From NCBI GenBank assembly GCA_937876695.1, contig CALFHW010000046.1:1-13623 (forward strand): DNA of 13,623 bases. The letters are read 5' to 3'. The notes under the pieces are model-generated. The model ran no database searches. It was not told where the DNA came from and saw only the letters and a program-made list of their open reading frames with translations. This document shows, piece after piece, positions 1 to 7,674 of this stretch. The translations under genes were made by a program, and so were the position numbers. This DNA is from an uncultured bacterium. Its GTDB lineage: Bacteria > Patescibacteriota > Dojkabacteria > CALFHW01. How positions within the stretch are numbered: position 1 is the first letter of the stretch; every line of letters starts with the position of its first letter.

Positions 1-2
1 TA

Positions 3-1286
3 CAAATTCAAGACAAACTCATCACCAACGTCACCCCAGGTACTTACAATCTCCGCCTCACACGCGATGGATTCACCCCTTGGGAAAGAGAGCTCAACAT
101 CGTGGCCGGCATTGTTGAGGACGTCAATATCAGCCTGCTGCCAGCTGAATTCGAGCTCGAGCAAGTCACCAAGTCCAACGTACAAAGCGTAGCCTTCAGC
201 GATAACGGGGAGTACATGTTCTACACAGTCTCCACCGCCAGCAAAGGCGAAGATATCGGGATCTGGCGCCAGCGTATCAACGACAGTGGAGTTCTCAATT
301 TTCTAAACAATTCATTGCCAAATAAAATCAGTAACCTAACTCCTACTATTTCTAAAGCAATCGAATCTAAGAATTATACTTTAATGCCCTCTCGCGACGG
401 CCAAAAGTTGATCCTCAAGGTTGCAGAAGAATATTTCATTCTCAACGGTTCTAGCTACAACGAACCTAGCCAAAATAACGACTTAGACAGCATTCTCAAG
501 ACTAGTCTACCAATTCAAGCTGTTGACTGGCTGCGCGGTTCGGATAGCTTGCTCATCCAAACTGATACAGTTCTAGCTGAGCTCGATCTAGCCAGTACCG
601 AGTTAACTCTCATTTCCTATAAATCTACCCAGGGACTTCCCTACTCCGCTTCTGAAGGTAGAGTTCTCTTCCCAGTTAGCGTTGCTGGCGGTAACACTGC
701 TGCTGGATTAGCATCCGCTACTACCAAGCTCTTCAGCTACAGTTCCAAGCGCCGCGAAGAGGTCAAACTAGAGAACCTCACAATCCGCGGGGAGATTAAA
801 CAAATCTGGTCAAATCCGCAAAACGCTGCTGTAGTTATCTTCGAAAACACTGCCAAAGAGTTCTATTACCTCAACACCGCCAAAAGTTTCCTGCGCAAGC
901 TAACTGGAATCACTTCTGTCAGACAAGTCAGCCGCAGCGGCAACAACGTCTTGGTAGAAACTGACGGCAAAGTTGGGGTTATCAACATCAAAGAAATGCC
1001 TTCCTTAGGCACTTTTGAGGTGAGTTTGAACCCTATTACTATTAACGACGAGCAAGTTCAAGCGGTGCGCTTCAGCGCAGCTGGCGTCAATCAAATCATC
1101 AAGTCCGCTAGCGGCGCTCTCTACATCGCCGATGCCGACGGTTTCAATGCCGTCCAAGTCATCAACTCCAAAGCAGGCGTAACCGGCGAAACCTACAACA
1201 TCAGCAGTTCTGGTTCGAAACTATTTGCCCTGATCAGCGAACAACCCGGCAACTCCAGGAATATCTACTCTGTTGGGCTTAAGTAG
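3..1286 (+). CDS. PEGA-domain, propeller-like surface protein (5' end outside window)
   Basis: The reading frame is open from base 3. The first internal start, a GTG at 102, falls inside a domain, so the gene begins upstream of the window. The first ~40 visible residues have the pattern of a PEGA domain: a short strand ending in TPGTYNLRLTRDGF, then a Trp, then a strand ending in VAG and a Leu-rich edge. PEGA domains are small beta-sandwiches found on surface proteins. The remaining ~385 residues are rich in short beta-strand stretches with spaced Ser/Gly/Asp turns (VQSVAFSDNGEYMFYTV, then repeating blocks). This resembles WD40/TolB-type propeller blades, but I cannot count blades with confidence. 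No membrane segment is visible in this part; an anchor may lie upstream. GC content drops sharply after ~300. The stop overlaps the end of the converging gene by 8 bases. Role unknown, probably cell-envelope. The PEGA call is fairly firm, the propeller an inference. Confidence 0.75.
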   Translation, partial: QIQDKLITNVTPGTYNLRLTRDGFTPWERELNIVAGIVEDVNISLLPAEFELEQVTKSNVQSVAFSDNGEYMFYTVSTASKGEDIGIWRQRINDSGVLNFLNNSLPNKISNLTPTISKAIESKNYTLMPSRDGQKLILKVAEEYFILNGSSYNEPSQNNDLDSILKTSLPIQAVDWLRGSDSLLIQTDTVLAELDLASTELTLISYKSTQGLPYSASEGRVLFPVSVAGGNTAAGLASATTKLFSYSSKRREEVKLENLTIRGEIKQIWSNPQNAAVVIFENTAKEFYYLNTAKSFLRKLTGITSVRQVSRSGNNVLVETDGKVGVINIKEMPSLGTFEVSLNPITINDEQVQAVRFSAAGVNQIIKSASGALYIADADGFNAVQVINSKAGVTGETYNISSSGSKLFALISEQPGNSRNIYSVGLK

Positions 1287-2112
1287 GCAAAGTAAAACCT
1301 GTTAGGTATCTAGTAACTCCAACACTAAAACCATGTTCTGATAAAATTTCCTCTGTTTTCTCAACAGATTTACCCGTTCTGTAAATATCGTCAATTATCA
1401 CTGGGTAAAGGCTAGAATCGCCACCTGCTATCCGTCCCCAATCAACCTGAAGTCTTCCGTCAGAGGCCGATACACAGTAACATAGACTTGTTTTTGGATC
1501 CAACATTGAAAATGACTGTCCAGTAGCTGCTAAGTTTCTAACCCAGGCTGATACTCCAAGATACATTGAATTTGCTACCAAAACTGGATGGAGATCAGAA
1601 TTTCCATTATGAGTATGAAACTCTGCTGGTAGTTCATTCAGTCTCCGGAAATATGCCTTTGGCCCAATGTATGAGACGATCTTTAGCTTTTGTACCTTAC
1701 AATACTCCTCCTCTGGACTAGAGCCTACTGGCAAGGATATTTGATCATCAGCCCACCTGGTAAAAGCCTGATTGGGCTGCTGCTGCCTACTTAGTTCTAG
1801 AGAGTTCTGAAGAGTTTCATACAAGCCATGAACCTGCATTTCTAACCTACTTTGGTCAATAACTCCTCGATTGAAAAGGTCTGTTGCTCTTTTGAAAGAA
1901 AAGTAAATGATCTCATTGTGAAAGTCATTGTCGGCAAAGGATTGCAAATCTGACCAAGAAATACTGTAATAGTCATTCCCGACTCCCTCACCAACGACCA
2001 ATCCATATTTCATAATGTATCTTATGCTTTCTGGGTACAAGTCAGGCCGTTCGGGAGTTAAGGATTCAGATCCCATAGATCCACGTGGCGATAACAACCT
2101 GAACAAATTCAT
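1279..2112 (-). CDS. Phosphoribosyltransferase-like protein
   Basis: 277 residues. Near the C-terminus, residues 238-249 (VIIDDIYRTGKS) match the PRPP-binding loop of type I phosphoribosyltransferases: hydrophobic strand, two acidic residues, then T-G-K/T-S/T. In that family this loop holds the ribose-5-phosphate of PRPP. The first ~140 residues match nothing I recognise; they are mixed helical with a Gln-rich stretch at 109-115. Residues ~145-235 could form the rest of the Rossmann-like core. The substrate cannot be read: it could be a nucleobase salvage enzyme, a ComF-like protein, or a domain used for regulation. There is no signal peptide or membrane segment, so it is cytoplasmic. The ATG at 2112 is supported by an extended -10 box ending 8 bases before it, with no Shine-Dalgarno site. 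Its 3' end overlaps the end of the plus-strand PEGA gene by 8 bases. Confidence 0.7.
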   Translation of the reverse strand: MNLFRLLSPRGSMGSESLTPERPDLYPESIRYIMKYGLVVGEGVGNDYYSISWSDLQSFADNDFHNEIIYFSFKRATDLFNRGVIDQSRLEMQVHGLYETLQNSLELSRQQQPNQAFTRWADDQISLPVGSSPEEEYCKVQKLKIVSYIGPKAYFRRLNELPAEFHTHNGNSDLHPVLVANSMYLGVSAWVRNLAATGQSFSMLDPKTSLCYCVSASDGRLQVDWGRIAGGDSSLYPVIIDDIYRTGKSVEKTEEILSEHGFSVGVTRYLTGFTLPT

Positions 2113-2120
2113 GTATCGCG

Positions 2121-2129
2121 ATTATATCA
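2121..2129 (-). promoter_or_regulatory. Extended -10 promoter, leaderless start, for the PRTase-like gene
   Basis: On the minus strand this reads TGATATAAT, a perfect TGn extended -10 with consensus TATAAT. Eight bases (2113-2120) separate it from the ATG, so transcription should begin at or within a base or two of the start codon. I see no good -35 hexamer, as is usual for extended -10 promoters, and no Shine-Dalgarno sequence. Confidence 0.6.
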
Positions 2130-2191
2130 TACCCAATCTTTGTACCCTATTTGAGCAGACTAAATCGCAAGCAAGTCGATATTTTTAACTT

Positions 2192-5011
2192 CTACTTACC
2201 AGGATCGTAGTTGCTGCCTCCGCCGGTCTCTACCCTGACGAAATAGCCTCGCTTATCGGTGATGTTGAAGTTGTTGCCGAAGATAGTGTCGTCTTTGGAA
2301 ATCACCGACTGGTAGGTTCCGCCTTCAAACTGTGAGATGGTATCTGCGCTAAAGCCTTGGGCCTTCATTGAAGCTAGCGACTGCTCGGAATTGTAGCTCT
2401 TGCCGGGCGCCATTATGCCTACTAGATTCCAACCTTGGTTTAACTTAACTGGCACACTACTCTCAAAGCGGTTGCCTGAGAAAGTGACGTTTACATTTGT
2501 CCCTAGATTTAGCACAAACAGTCCTTCGCCTGGAATTAGGTCGAAATCCTGGGCAAACTCGGTGCCTGACTCTCTCTTGCTGAAGATCTGGAAGTTACCG
2601 CCTCTGAATCTGGCTACATGCTTGATGTCAGCTCCCTGGCCGTTCCAGTAGTCGATTAGATCTGAAGCCTTGCCTACATTACCGTCAGTTCTAGTATCAA
2701 TTAGCGGTAGGTGGATCAAATTCCAACCTGAAGTTAGAGAGAACTCCTCAGCAGTAGCCTCTTTAGCAAAGGTAATCTGGGTGTAGTCAGAAAAGTAGGT
2801 TTCAGCCTCGTCTTTGATGCCGTTACCATTGTCATCGTTAAATAGCCTCACCTCCACTTGTCCATCCCTAACTACAATATCCTGCTCAGCAATCCTCTCA
2901 CCATTGGTAAAGAAGGCGTACCTACCCGACTCAGTAAGCTCCAATCTCTGATCTGTTCCTGCTCCCAACACCTTGCCGCGCAGGGCTTTAGGGTCAGCTG
3001 GGGAAGAGGCTGATAATTTTGGCAGAATTGTAGAGCTTTGTGGTTGACTTGGTGCCAATTCATACTTCATGCAAGGGATATACTTCAGAGATTTCGCATT
3101 TACCTCATTAGCTGGGTTACTTGAAGGGCTGACAAAACCTGCACTTGTTGACACCCAACCGAATGATACTAAATTATATCTGACATCAGATTGACTAGTA
3201 GTTCCAAGAGAAATACAGCTTTTTTCCCCATTAATGAACTGTACAGTTCTTGGTGAGAATTCCCTAAACAAGTTAACAGTCTTCAAATCCACAACACACT
3301 GAGGCTGCACATAATCATCAACTAATCCGCCATATGCTTCAACACAATATTCTCGAGCCGCTAATGGCAATTCGCTGAAATTAGGTATTGCTAAATAACT
3401 AATTGGAGCCAGGTTTGATCGTGAAACACCTACAATCGGATCGACACCTATGTCTATTATACCCAACCAATGGCAATTCACTCGTCTTCCATTTACTTCG
3501 ATATTACCGACTAAACTATACCCATCGATACTCATTTGGTCGCTAACTCTGTAGTCCTCAGTACGACCGCCATAATTTGCAGCACATCTTATTAATTCGT
3601 TTGCGTTCTCAAGAACCTGCGTAGAGTTACTTATAAGCTGTTGAAAGTACTCATTAGTTTCAGTAGGAGTAGTAACCTGAGAAATAAATTCAGCAATCGG
3701 ATTTGGTTCAATTCTTTGAATGTATGTCATAGAAACATATCCAGGCGCACCGTTATACTCGACTCTTGCCCAACTCTCGTCATAGCATGTTATTAAATTT
3801 AACTTCTCACCTTCTTCCAGTAATGAGATTACGTTACTACTGGACACTGCTGCAGTACTTCTAAAGTTTAACTTGGAGGTAGTTAAATACTCTCCTGGTT
3901 GACAGTTCTGAATTGTTGTGGATTGACTGACTTGTAGCTGTTGTGGTTCCGGAATACTTGGTGGAGAAGGTTGATTGGTATTGGTAGGTAATTGACAAAG
4001 AAACAAACCCGTCGCAACCCATGCATTAGGATTATTCTGAATACCAACCGCATCGGGGTTAGCTAATTTTCTCCATGCGTACCCATCTGAATTAACACTG
4101 TCTATCGACAAGCCAACAACAGTACCCGGGTCAAGAGTTTTTAAGACACTTGAGTTAATACTAGAGCTTGATCTGACATTAACTTTTAGGAATCCAACAG
4201 TACAAGTATCGCCTTGAGCTCGAACAGTACCTAAAACTTGGCCTATCGGCTCACTCGCCTTTTGTATCACGATGTTCTCTGCCGGTTTATAGCTATCTTG
4301 TGTAAATCCATGACTGAGTCTGATAGACTTTCCCAAAGCTAGGTTGGCAACATAATCCTTTGCTTTTAATGATTGCTTATTAAAAACTGTCACATCAAAT
4401 GAGTAGGTATTTGTTGGCGAAAGTGGCGCGCTGACATAAGTAAATTCTTCCTGCCCCACTGCCTTCTCGTTAAGTATCACAAACCCGTCGTCCTGTGGAA
4501 GGTTCTCGCCCTCTACTTTGCCGTAGAATGGATCCGGGGTCTTCAGATCCTCGCGCAGTTTCTGGGTGGTGGCGGATTTAATGTCGCCTACTTTGCCGTT
4601 CATGCGGCCGGTGACACGGAAGAAGTACTGAGTCTCAGGTTTGAGGCCACGCAAGGTGATGTGGTGGGTGTAGCGGGCCTTGGCACCGGTATCTACCTGT
4701 CGGTAGACGCCCTGGCTGTCGAGCTCCACATCTCGGTCGTCAAAAACCACGCTTTTGCCGGACTGGGCGAACAAAACCGGCCAGTTGTCGTTATCTTGAA
4801 AGACAATCCCACCCACATAAGGCTCGTCTGATACCCAAGTGACGCTGAAAGCTGTGTCGGTGACATTTGTAATCGCCATGTCCCTGACTGAGATGTTGTT
4901 ATCAGAGATAAGTAAGGTCGCCATAGTGACCCCAACTAAAGCTACACAAACTGCAAAAATTATCCCTACTATTAAGCTAACTCGCTTGTCAGTGGTTGGT
5001 TTTGGTAACAT
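2192..5011 (-). CDS. Membrane-anchored FN3/SH3 multidomain surface protein
   Basis: 939 residues. Residues 11-34 form one hydrophobic segment after a Lys/Arg-containing head, so the protein is probably an N-in anchored exported protein. Residues ~41-149 resemble a fibronectin type III domain (AFSVTWVSDEP start, LRGLKPETQYFFRVTG end). Two SH3b-like domains follow at ~268-340 and ~370-434 (LNVRS/LNFRS start, W...V and GYVS end), joined by a Pro/Gln linker. Residues 440-650 contain six Cys (476, 513, 556, 572, 599, 647) and match nothing I know. Residues 726-735 (DDNGNGIKDE) are a calcium-loop-like motif. The C-terminus holds two ~80-residue modules, each starting GWNL (761, 859). SH3b domains often bind cell wall and FN3 domains act as spacers, so a role in surface attachment is likely but inferred. 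GC is ~52-58% in sampled end blocks and ~37-43% in the middle. Start chosen for an AAGG site 7 bases upstream. Confidence 0.8.
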   Translation of the reverse strand: MLPKPTTDKRVSLIVGIIFAVCVALVGVTMATLLISDNNISVRDMAITNVTDTAFSVTWVSDEPYVGGIVFQDNDNWPVLFAQSGKSVVFDDRDVELDSQGVYRQVDTGAKARYTHHITLRGLKPETQYFFRVTGRMNGKVGDIKSATTQKLREDLKTPDPFYGKVEGENLPQDDGFVILNEKAVGQEEFTYVSAPLSPTNTYSFDVTVFNKQSLKAKDYVANLALGKSIRLSHGFTQDSYKPAENIVIQKASEPIGQVLGTVRAQGDTCTVGFLKVNVRSSSSINSSVLKTLDPGTVVGLSIDSVNSDGYAWRKLANPDAVGIQNNPNAWVATGLFLCQLPTNTNQPSPPSIPEPQQLQVSQSTTIQNCQPGEYLTTSKLNFRSTAAVSSSNVISLLEEGEKLNLITCYDESWARVEYNGAPGYVSMTYIQRIEPNPIAEFISQVTTPTETNEYFQQLISNSTQVLENANELIRCAANYGGRTEDYRVSDQMSIDGYSLVGNIEVNGRRVNCHWLGIIDIGVDPIVGVSRSNLAPISYLAIPNFSELPLAAREYCVEAYGGLVDDYVQPQCVVDLKTVNLFREFSPRTVQFINGEKSCISLGTTSQSDVRYNLVSFGWVSTSAGFVSPSSNPANEVNAKSLKYIPCMKYELAPSQPQSSTILPKLSASSPADPKALRGKVLGAGTDQRLELTESGRYAFFTNGERIAEQDIVVRDGQVEVRLFNDDNGNGIKDEAETYFSDYTQITFAKEATAEEFSLTSGWNLIHLPLIDTRTDGNVGKASDLIDYWNGQGADIKHVARFRGGNFQIFSKRESGTEFAQDFDLIPGEGLFVLNLGTNVNVTFSGNRFESSVPVKLNQGWNLVGIMAPGKSYNSEQSLASMKAQGFSADTISQFEGGTYQSVISKDDTIFGNNFNITDKRGYFVRVETGGGSNYDPGK

Positions 5012-5018
5012 TTATGCG

Positions 5019-5022
5019 CCTT
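5019..5022 (-). promoter_or_regulatory. Shine-Dalgarno site of the FN3/SH3 gene
   Basis: AAGG on the minus strand lies 7 bases before the ATG at 5011. It is the only clear ribosome binding site in the window; most other starts appear leaderless. It overlaps a small inverted repeat (TTACT-TT-AGTAA). Confidence 0.5.
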
Positions 5023-5048
5023 ACTAAAGTAAAGATATAGTTCTATCT

Positions 5049-5054
5049 ATTCTA
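5049..5054 (-). promoter_or_regulatory. Possible -10 box of the FN3/SH3 gene
   Basis: TAGAAT on the minus strand, 37 bases before the ATG, would give a leader of about 30 bases that includes the AAGG site. There is no TGn extension and no clear -35. The AT-rich context makes this weak. Read-through from the ATPase gene, which ends at 5089, is an alternative. Confidence 0.3.
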
Positions 5055-5088
5055 ATAATTGCGCAGATTTAGGCAAATTGCAAGTGCC

Positions 5089-7632
5089 CTACTCCCCCAA
5101 ACTCAACAAGTACTTGCGCAGAGGTGCAAAACCTCTTACAAGTGGGCCGAGCACAGCGAAGGCCAGCAAGTAGCCAATACTCATTAGACCAATTAGCAGC
5201 CAACTATCTAAAGTAGGCATCTTGATCTGGAAAATGTCGATAGCAAATGGGAGCACTAGCAACACTAGATAAACAAACATATTGAAAATTGCCGCTAGGA
5301 AATACCAACTACCAAATAGCACTTTTAGAGGGTTATAGCTTCTGTTAAACACTATCATGGAGTTGATAATTCCCACCGCCACAAAGAAGCTGAGGATGAA
5401 GGATTGGAGCTCGGGTACTTCCATGACTGGAGTTAACAGGATGAGAGCACCAAGGCCCATTACGCCGCTGACTAGCCCGCCTGCCAAGGCAAAGGTCACC
5501 AATTCATGCATGTAATTGTAGCGTTTGCCGCCATGATTGCCTCTGGAGAGTAGAATAAATAGAATCGGAATGTTGTTGTTGACCAATGAGAGCATAAATA
5601 GCCCTCTGAAGTTGAACGGAAACGGCAGAAAGAGAGCCAGCGAGAACAGTATCATCACTAAGGCGTAGACGTTTTTGATTAATAGAATTTGGCTACTGCG
5701 TAACATATCGTAAATGATTCCCCTACCCTCTGTGATAACCCCGGAAAGCTTGATCAGATCGTCATCTAGAAGCACTACGTCGGCGACGTTCTTAGCGATA
5801 TTGACGCCGCTACCAAGAGAAACTCCTAGGTCTGCCTCTTTCAGGGCCAGAGCGTCGTTCACTCCGTCACCCACCATGGCAGCTCTACCGATATGCTTCT
5901 GATAGGCGCGCACGATTGTGAGCTTCTGCTCGGCCGTCACTCTAGCAAATACGTCCGCCCCGATGATTAACTCCGCTAACTCCGACTCATGACTAGGGTC
6001 AATGGCTGCAATTTCGCTGCCGGTGACTATTTTATTCATCCCCTTGACCCCCAAATTTTTGATGATTGCTGCTAGCGTAGAGGGTCCATCTCCAGAGATG
6101 ATCACAGGCTTGATGTTCTGAGCTTGAAAGGATTCTAGAATTTTTTTGGCGCCTTTGCGCAACTGATCGGTGATACTAAAAAATCCGCCCACATTAAAGC
6201 TGCCGCTGCAAGAGTTTTGCGCCGCCGTCTCCAACGCTGCGCCGATCCAGTCTTCAGCGCCGCCATCTGATTGCTGATCCTGGGCTGGCTGCTGCTCGCT
6301 CCCCTGCACTTCTCGGAAGAGCATGCATAAATTGCGCTGCCCAAAGTCTGCGTACTGGGCGTCATACCCTTGCAGCTCAGCCAGTTCATCTTGCCTTACT
6401 AGTGTGGCCAGCACATCCACTCCACCAAATACTACCTGATAGCTCTTACCTGCAAGACTAACAACACTCCCACTGTACTTATTGCGCGAATTAAACAATA
6501 CCTCGGCTGTTACCTCACCGGCTGCCTCCTGGCCTACTCCCTGCTTGCCCACTGCCAAGTTCTCTTTCGCTAACTGACTAGTCAAAAATCCCTCAATTAC
6601 CTTGCCTGTTTTGTTTTTATCTTTTTGAGCATTTAATGCTGCATACGCCAGTTGAATGCCCAAAGGAGTTAGCAGCTCACTGTTGCTCATCTTCAGCTTA
6701 TTCTGGGTAATAGTACCAGTCTTATCCATACATAGCACTTTTATTCCCGCCAGGGTCTCTACCGCACTGGCTCTCTGCACCAGAATCCTCTGGTTATACA
6801 TTTTGATCACCCCTAAAATCATTGTCAGGGTAAGTGTAATTATCAATCCTTGCGGGATCATTGATGAAACGATTGTAACAATATTTGTCAGGAGTTCCTG
6901 CTCAGGCAGCTTCAAAACCGTCACATTCAGCGATAGTAAAACCAACACACCAGCAATCGCCAGTCCCGTCAATAACTTCACTACCGCATTCACATTTCTC
7001 TGTAGCGGCGAGATCACAAATTTAAACTTGCGAGCTTGAGCTGTTATTTTATTGGCATAGCTCTCTTTGCCAACTTTAGTAGCAGTGAAATAACCCGTTC
7101 CCGAGATTACAAATGTGCCTGAAAGAGCCTCGTCCCCTAATTCCTTGCGTTTATAATCCGACTCACCAGTCAGCGCAGATTCGTCGATCAGCAAATTCTC
7201 GACCTGCAACAGCTCCCCGTCCACCACCACTGCGCTCCCAGCGGCTAATTTGACCACATCACCCTCCACTATTTCCTCGGGTGCGAACTCCGCTTCCACC
7301 CCATCTCTAAGCAGTGTTACCGGGAGTTTTTCTACTAAGGTGATCCGCTTGAGCGCCCGCCTGGCCTGTACCTCCTGAAAAACCGCCACCAGAAAGTTGG
7401 TAAAAATAACCAGCGAGATAAGAATTGAGTCATCTGCTGCACCATAGAGGACCAATAGCACTACTGCGCCTAGGATAATCAGGTTTGGCAGGTCCAACAC
7501 GTGCGTCAGGATAATCGCGGCAATCGACTTCTGAGAATTATCTTGGAAGCGATTTGCCTTACCCTCTTTTGTCAGTTTCTGGACCTGCGCCGTTGTCAGC
7601 CCTTTGAGAGCTTTTTCGGTTTTCTCATTCAT
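5089..7632 (-). CDS. P-type cation-transporting ATPase
   Basis: 847 residues, normal for the family. It pumps cations across the membrane using ATP through a phospho-Asp. Visible signatures are: TGES at 155-158 (actuator domain), DKTGTIT at 303-309 with phosphorylated D303, an NSRNKYSG strand at 381-388 in the nucleotide domain, SGDG at 513-516, and GDGVNDA at 588-594 (P-domain hinge). About ten membrane segments can be placed: two before ~90, two at ~216-272, and six from ~648 to 830. There are no CPC or His-rich metal-binding motifs, so it is not a heavy-metal P1B pump. The fourth segment carries IPQGL (259-263) where Ca pumps have PEGL, and the sixth carries NNNIP (685-689). The layout resembles CtpE-like calcium pumps, but the ion is not certain. 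A Gln/Gly-rich insert at ~441-478 separates the N- and P-domains. An extended -10 box sits 9 bases before the ATG. Confidence 0.9.
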   Translation of the reverse strand: MNEKTEKALKGLTTAQVQKLTKEGKANRFQDNSQKSIAAIILTHVLDLPNLIILGAVVLLVLYGAADDSILISLVIFTNFLVAVFQEVQARRALKRITLVEKLPVTLLRDGVEAEFAPEEIVEGDVVKLAAGSAVVVDGELLQVENLLIDESALTGESDYKRKELGDEALSGTFVISGTGYFTATKVGKESYANKITAQARKFKFVISPLQRNVNAVVKLLTGLAIAGVLVLLSLNVTVLKLPEQELLTNIVTIVSSMIPQGLIITLTLTMILGVIKMYNQRILVQRASAVETLAGIKVLCMDKTGTITQNKLKMSNSELLTPLGIQLAYAALNAQKDKNKTGKVIEGFLTSQLAKENLAVGKQGVGQEAAGEVTAEVLFNSRNKYSGSVVSLAGKSYQVVFGGVDVLATLVRQDELAELQGYDAQYADFGQRNLCMLFREVQGSEQQPAQDQQSDGGAEDWIGAALETAAQNSCSGSFNVGGFFSITDQLRKGAKKILESFQAQNIKPVIISGDGPSTLAAIIKNLGVKGMNKIVTGSEIAAIDPSHESELAELIIGADVFARVTAEQKLTIVRAYQKHIGRAAMVGDGVNDALALKEADLGVSLGSGVNIAKNVADVVLLDDDLIKLSGVITEGRGIIYDMLRSSQILLIKNVYALVMILFSLALFLPFPFNFRGLFMLSLVNNNIPILFILLSRGNHGGKRYNYMHELVTFALAGGLVSGVMGLGALILLTPVMEVPELQSFILSFFVAVGIINSMIVFNRSYNPLKVLFGSWYFLAAIFNMFVYLVLLVLPFAIDIFQIKMPTLDSWLLIGLMSIGYLLAFAVLGPLVRGFAPLRKYLLSLGE

Positions 7633-7641
7633 ATTTCAATG

Positions 7642-7650
7642 ATTCTAGCA
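7642..7650 (-). promoter_or_regulatory. Extended -10 promoter of the P-type ATPase gene
   Basis: The minus strand reads TGCTAGAAT, a TGn extension plus a 5-of-6 -10 box, followed by 9 bases (7633-7641) and the ATG. This predicts a leaderless or near-leaderless transcript separate from the upstream phosphatase-like gene. A perfect 10-base palindrome, GCTGCGCAGC (7657-7666), lies just upstream and could be an operator. Confidence 0.55.
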
Positions 7651-7674
7651 GATTTGGCTGCGCAGCTGACTGGT

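Noticed and set aside
102..104. GTG start codon for the first plus-strand gene
   Set aside because: It lies inside the PEGA domain and the frame is open back to base 3, so the real start is upstream of the window.
5012..5088. Intrinsic terminator after the ATPase gene
   Set aside because: Only short arms (GGCA/TGCC, TTACT/AGTAA) with no T-run; too weak to call.
6656..7039. 127-residue plus-strand ORF opposite the P-type ATPase
   Set aside because: It is antisense to well-conserved ATPase motifs, including the DKTGT region, and its protein is low-quality Ser/Thr/Val-rich sequence.
7645..7648. Second TrpR-type site at the ATPase promoter
   Set aside because: A single CTAG without the 8-base partner; it is part of the -10 box and likely chance.
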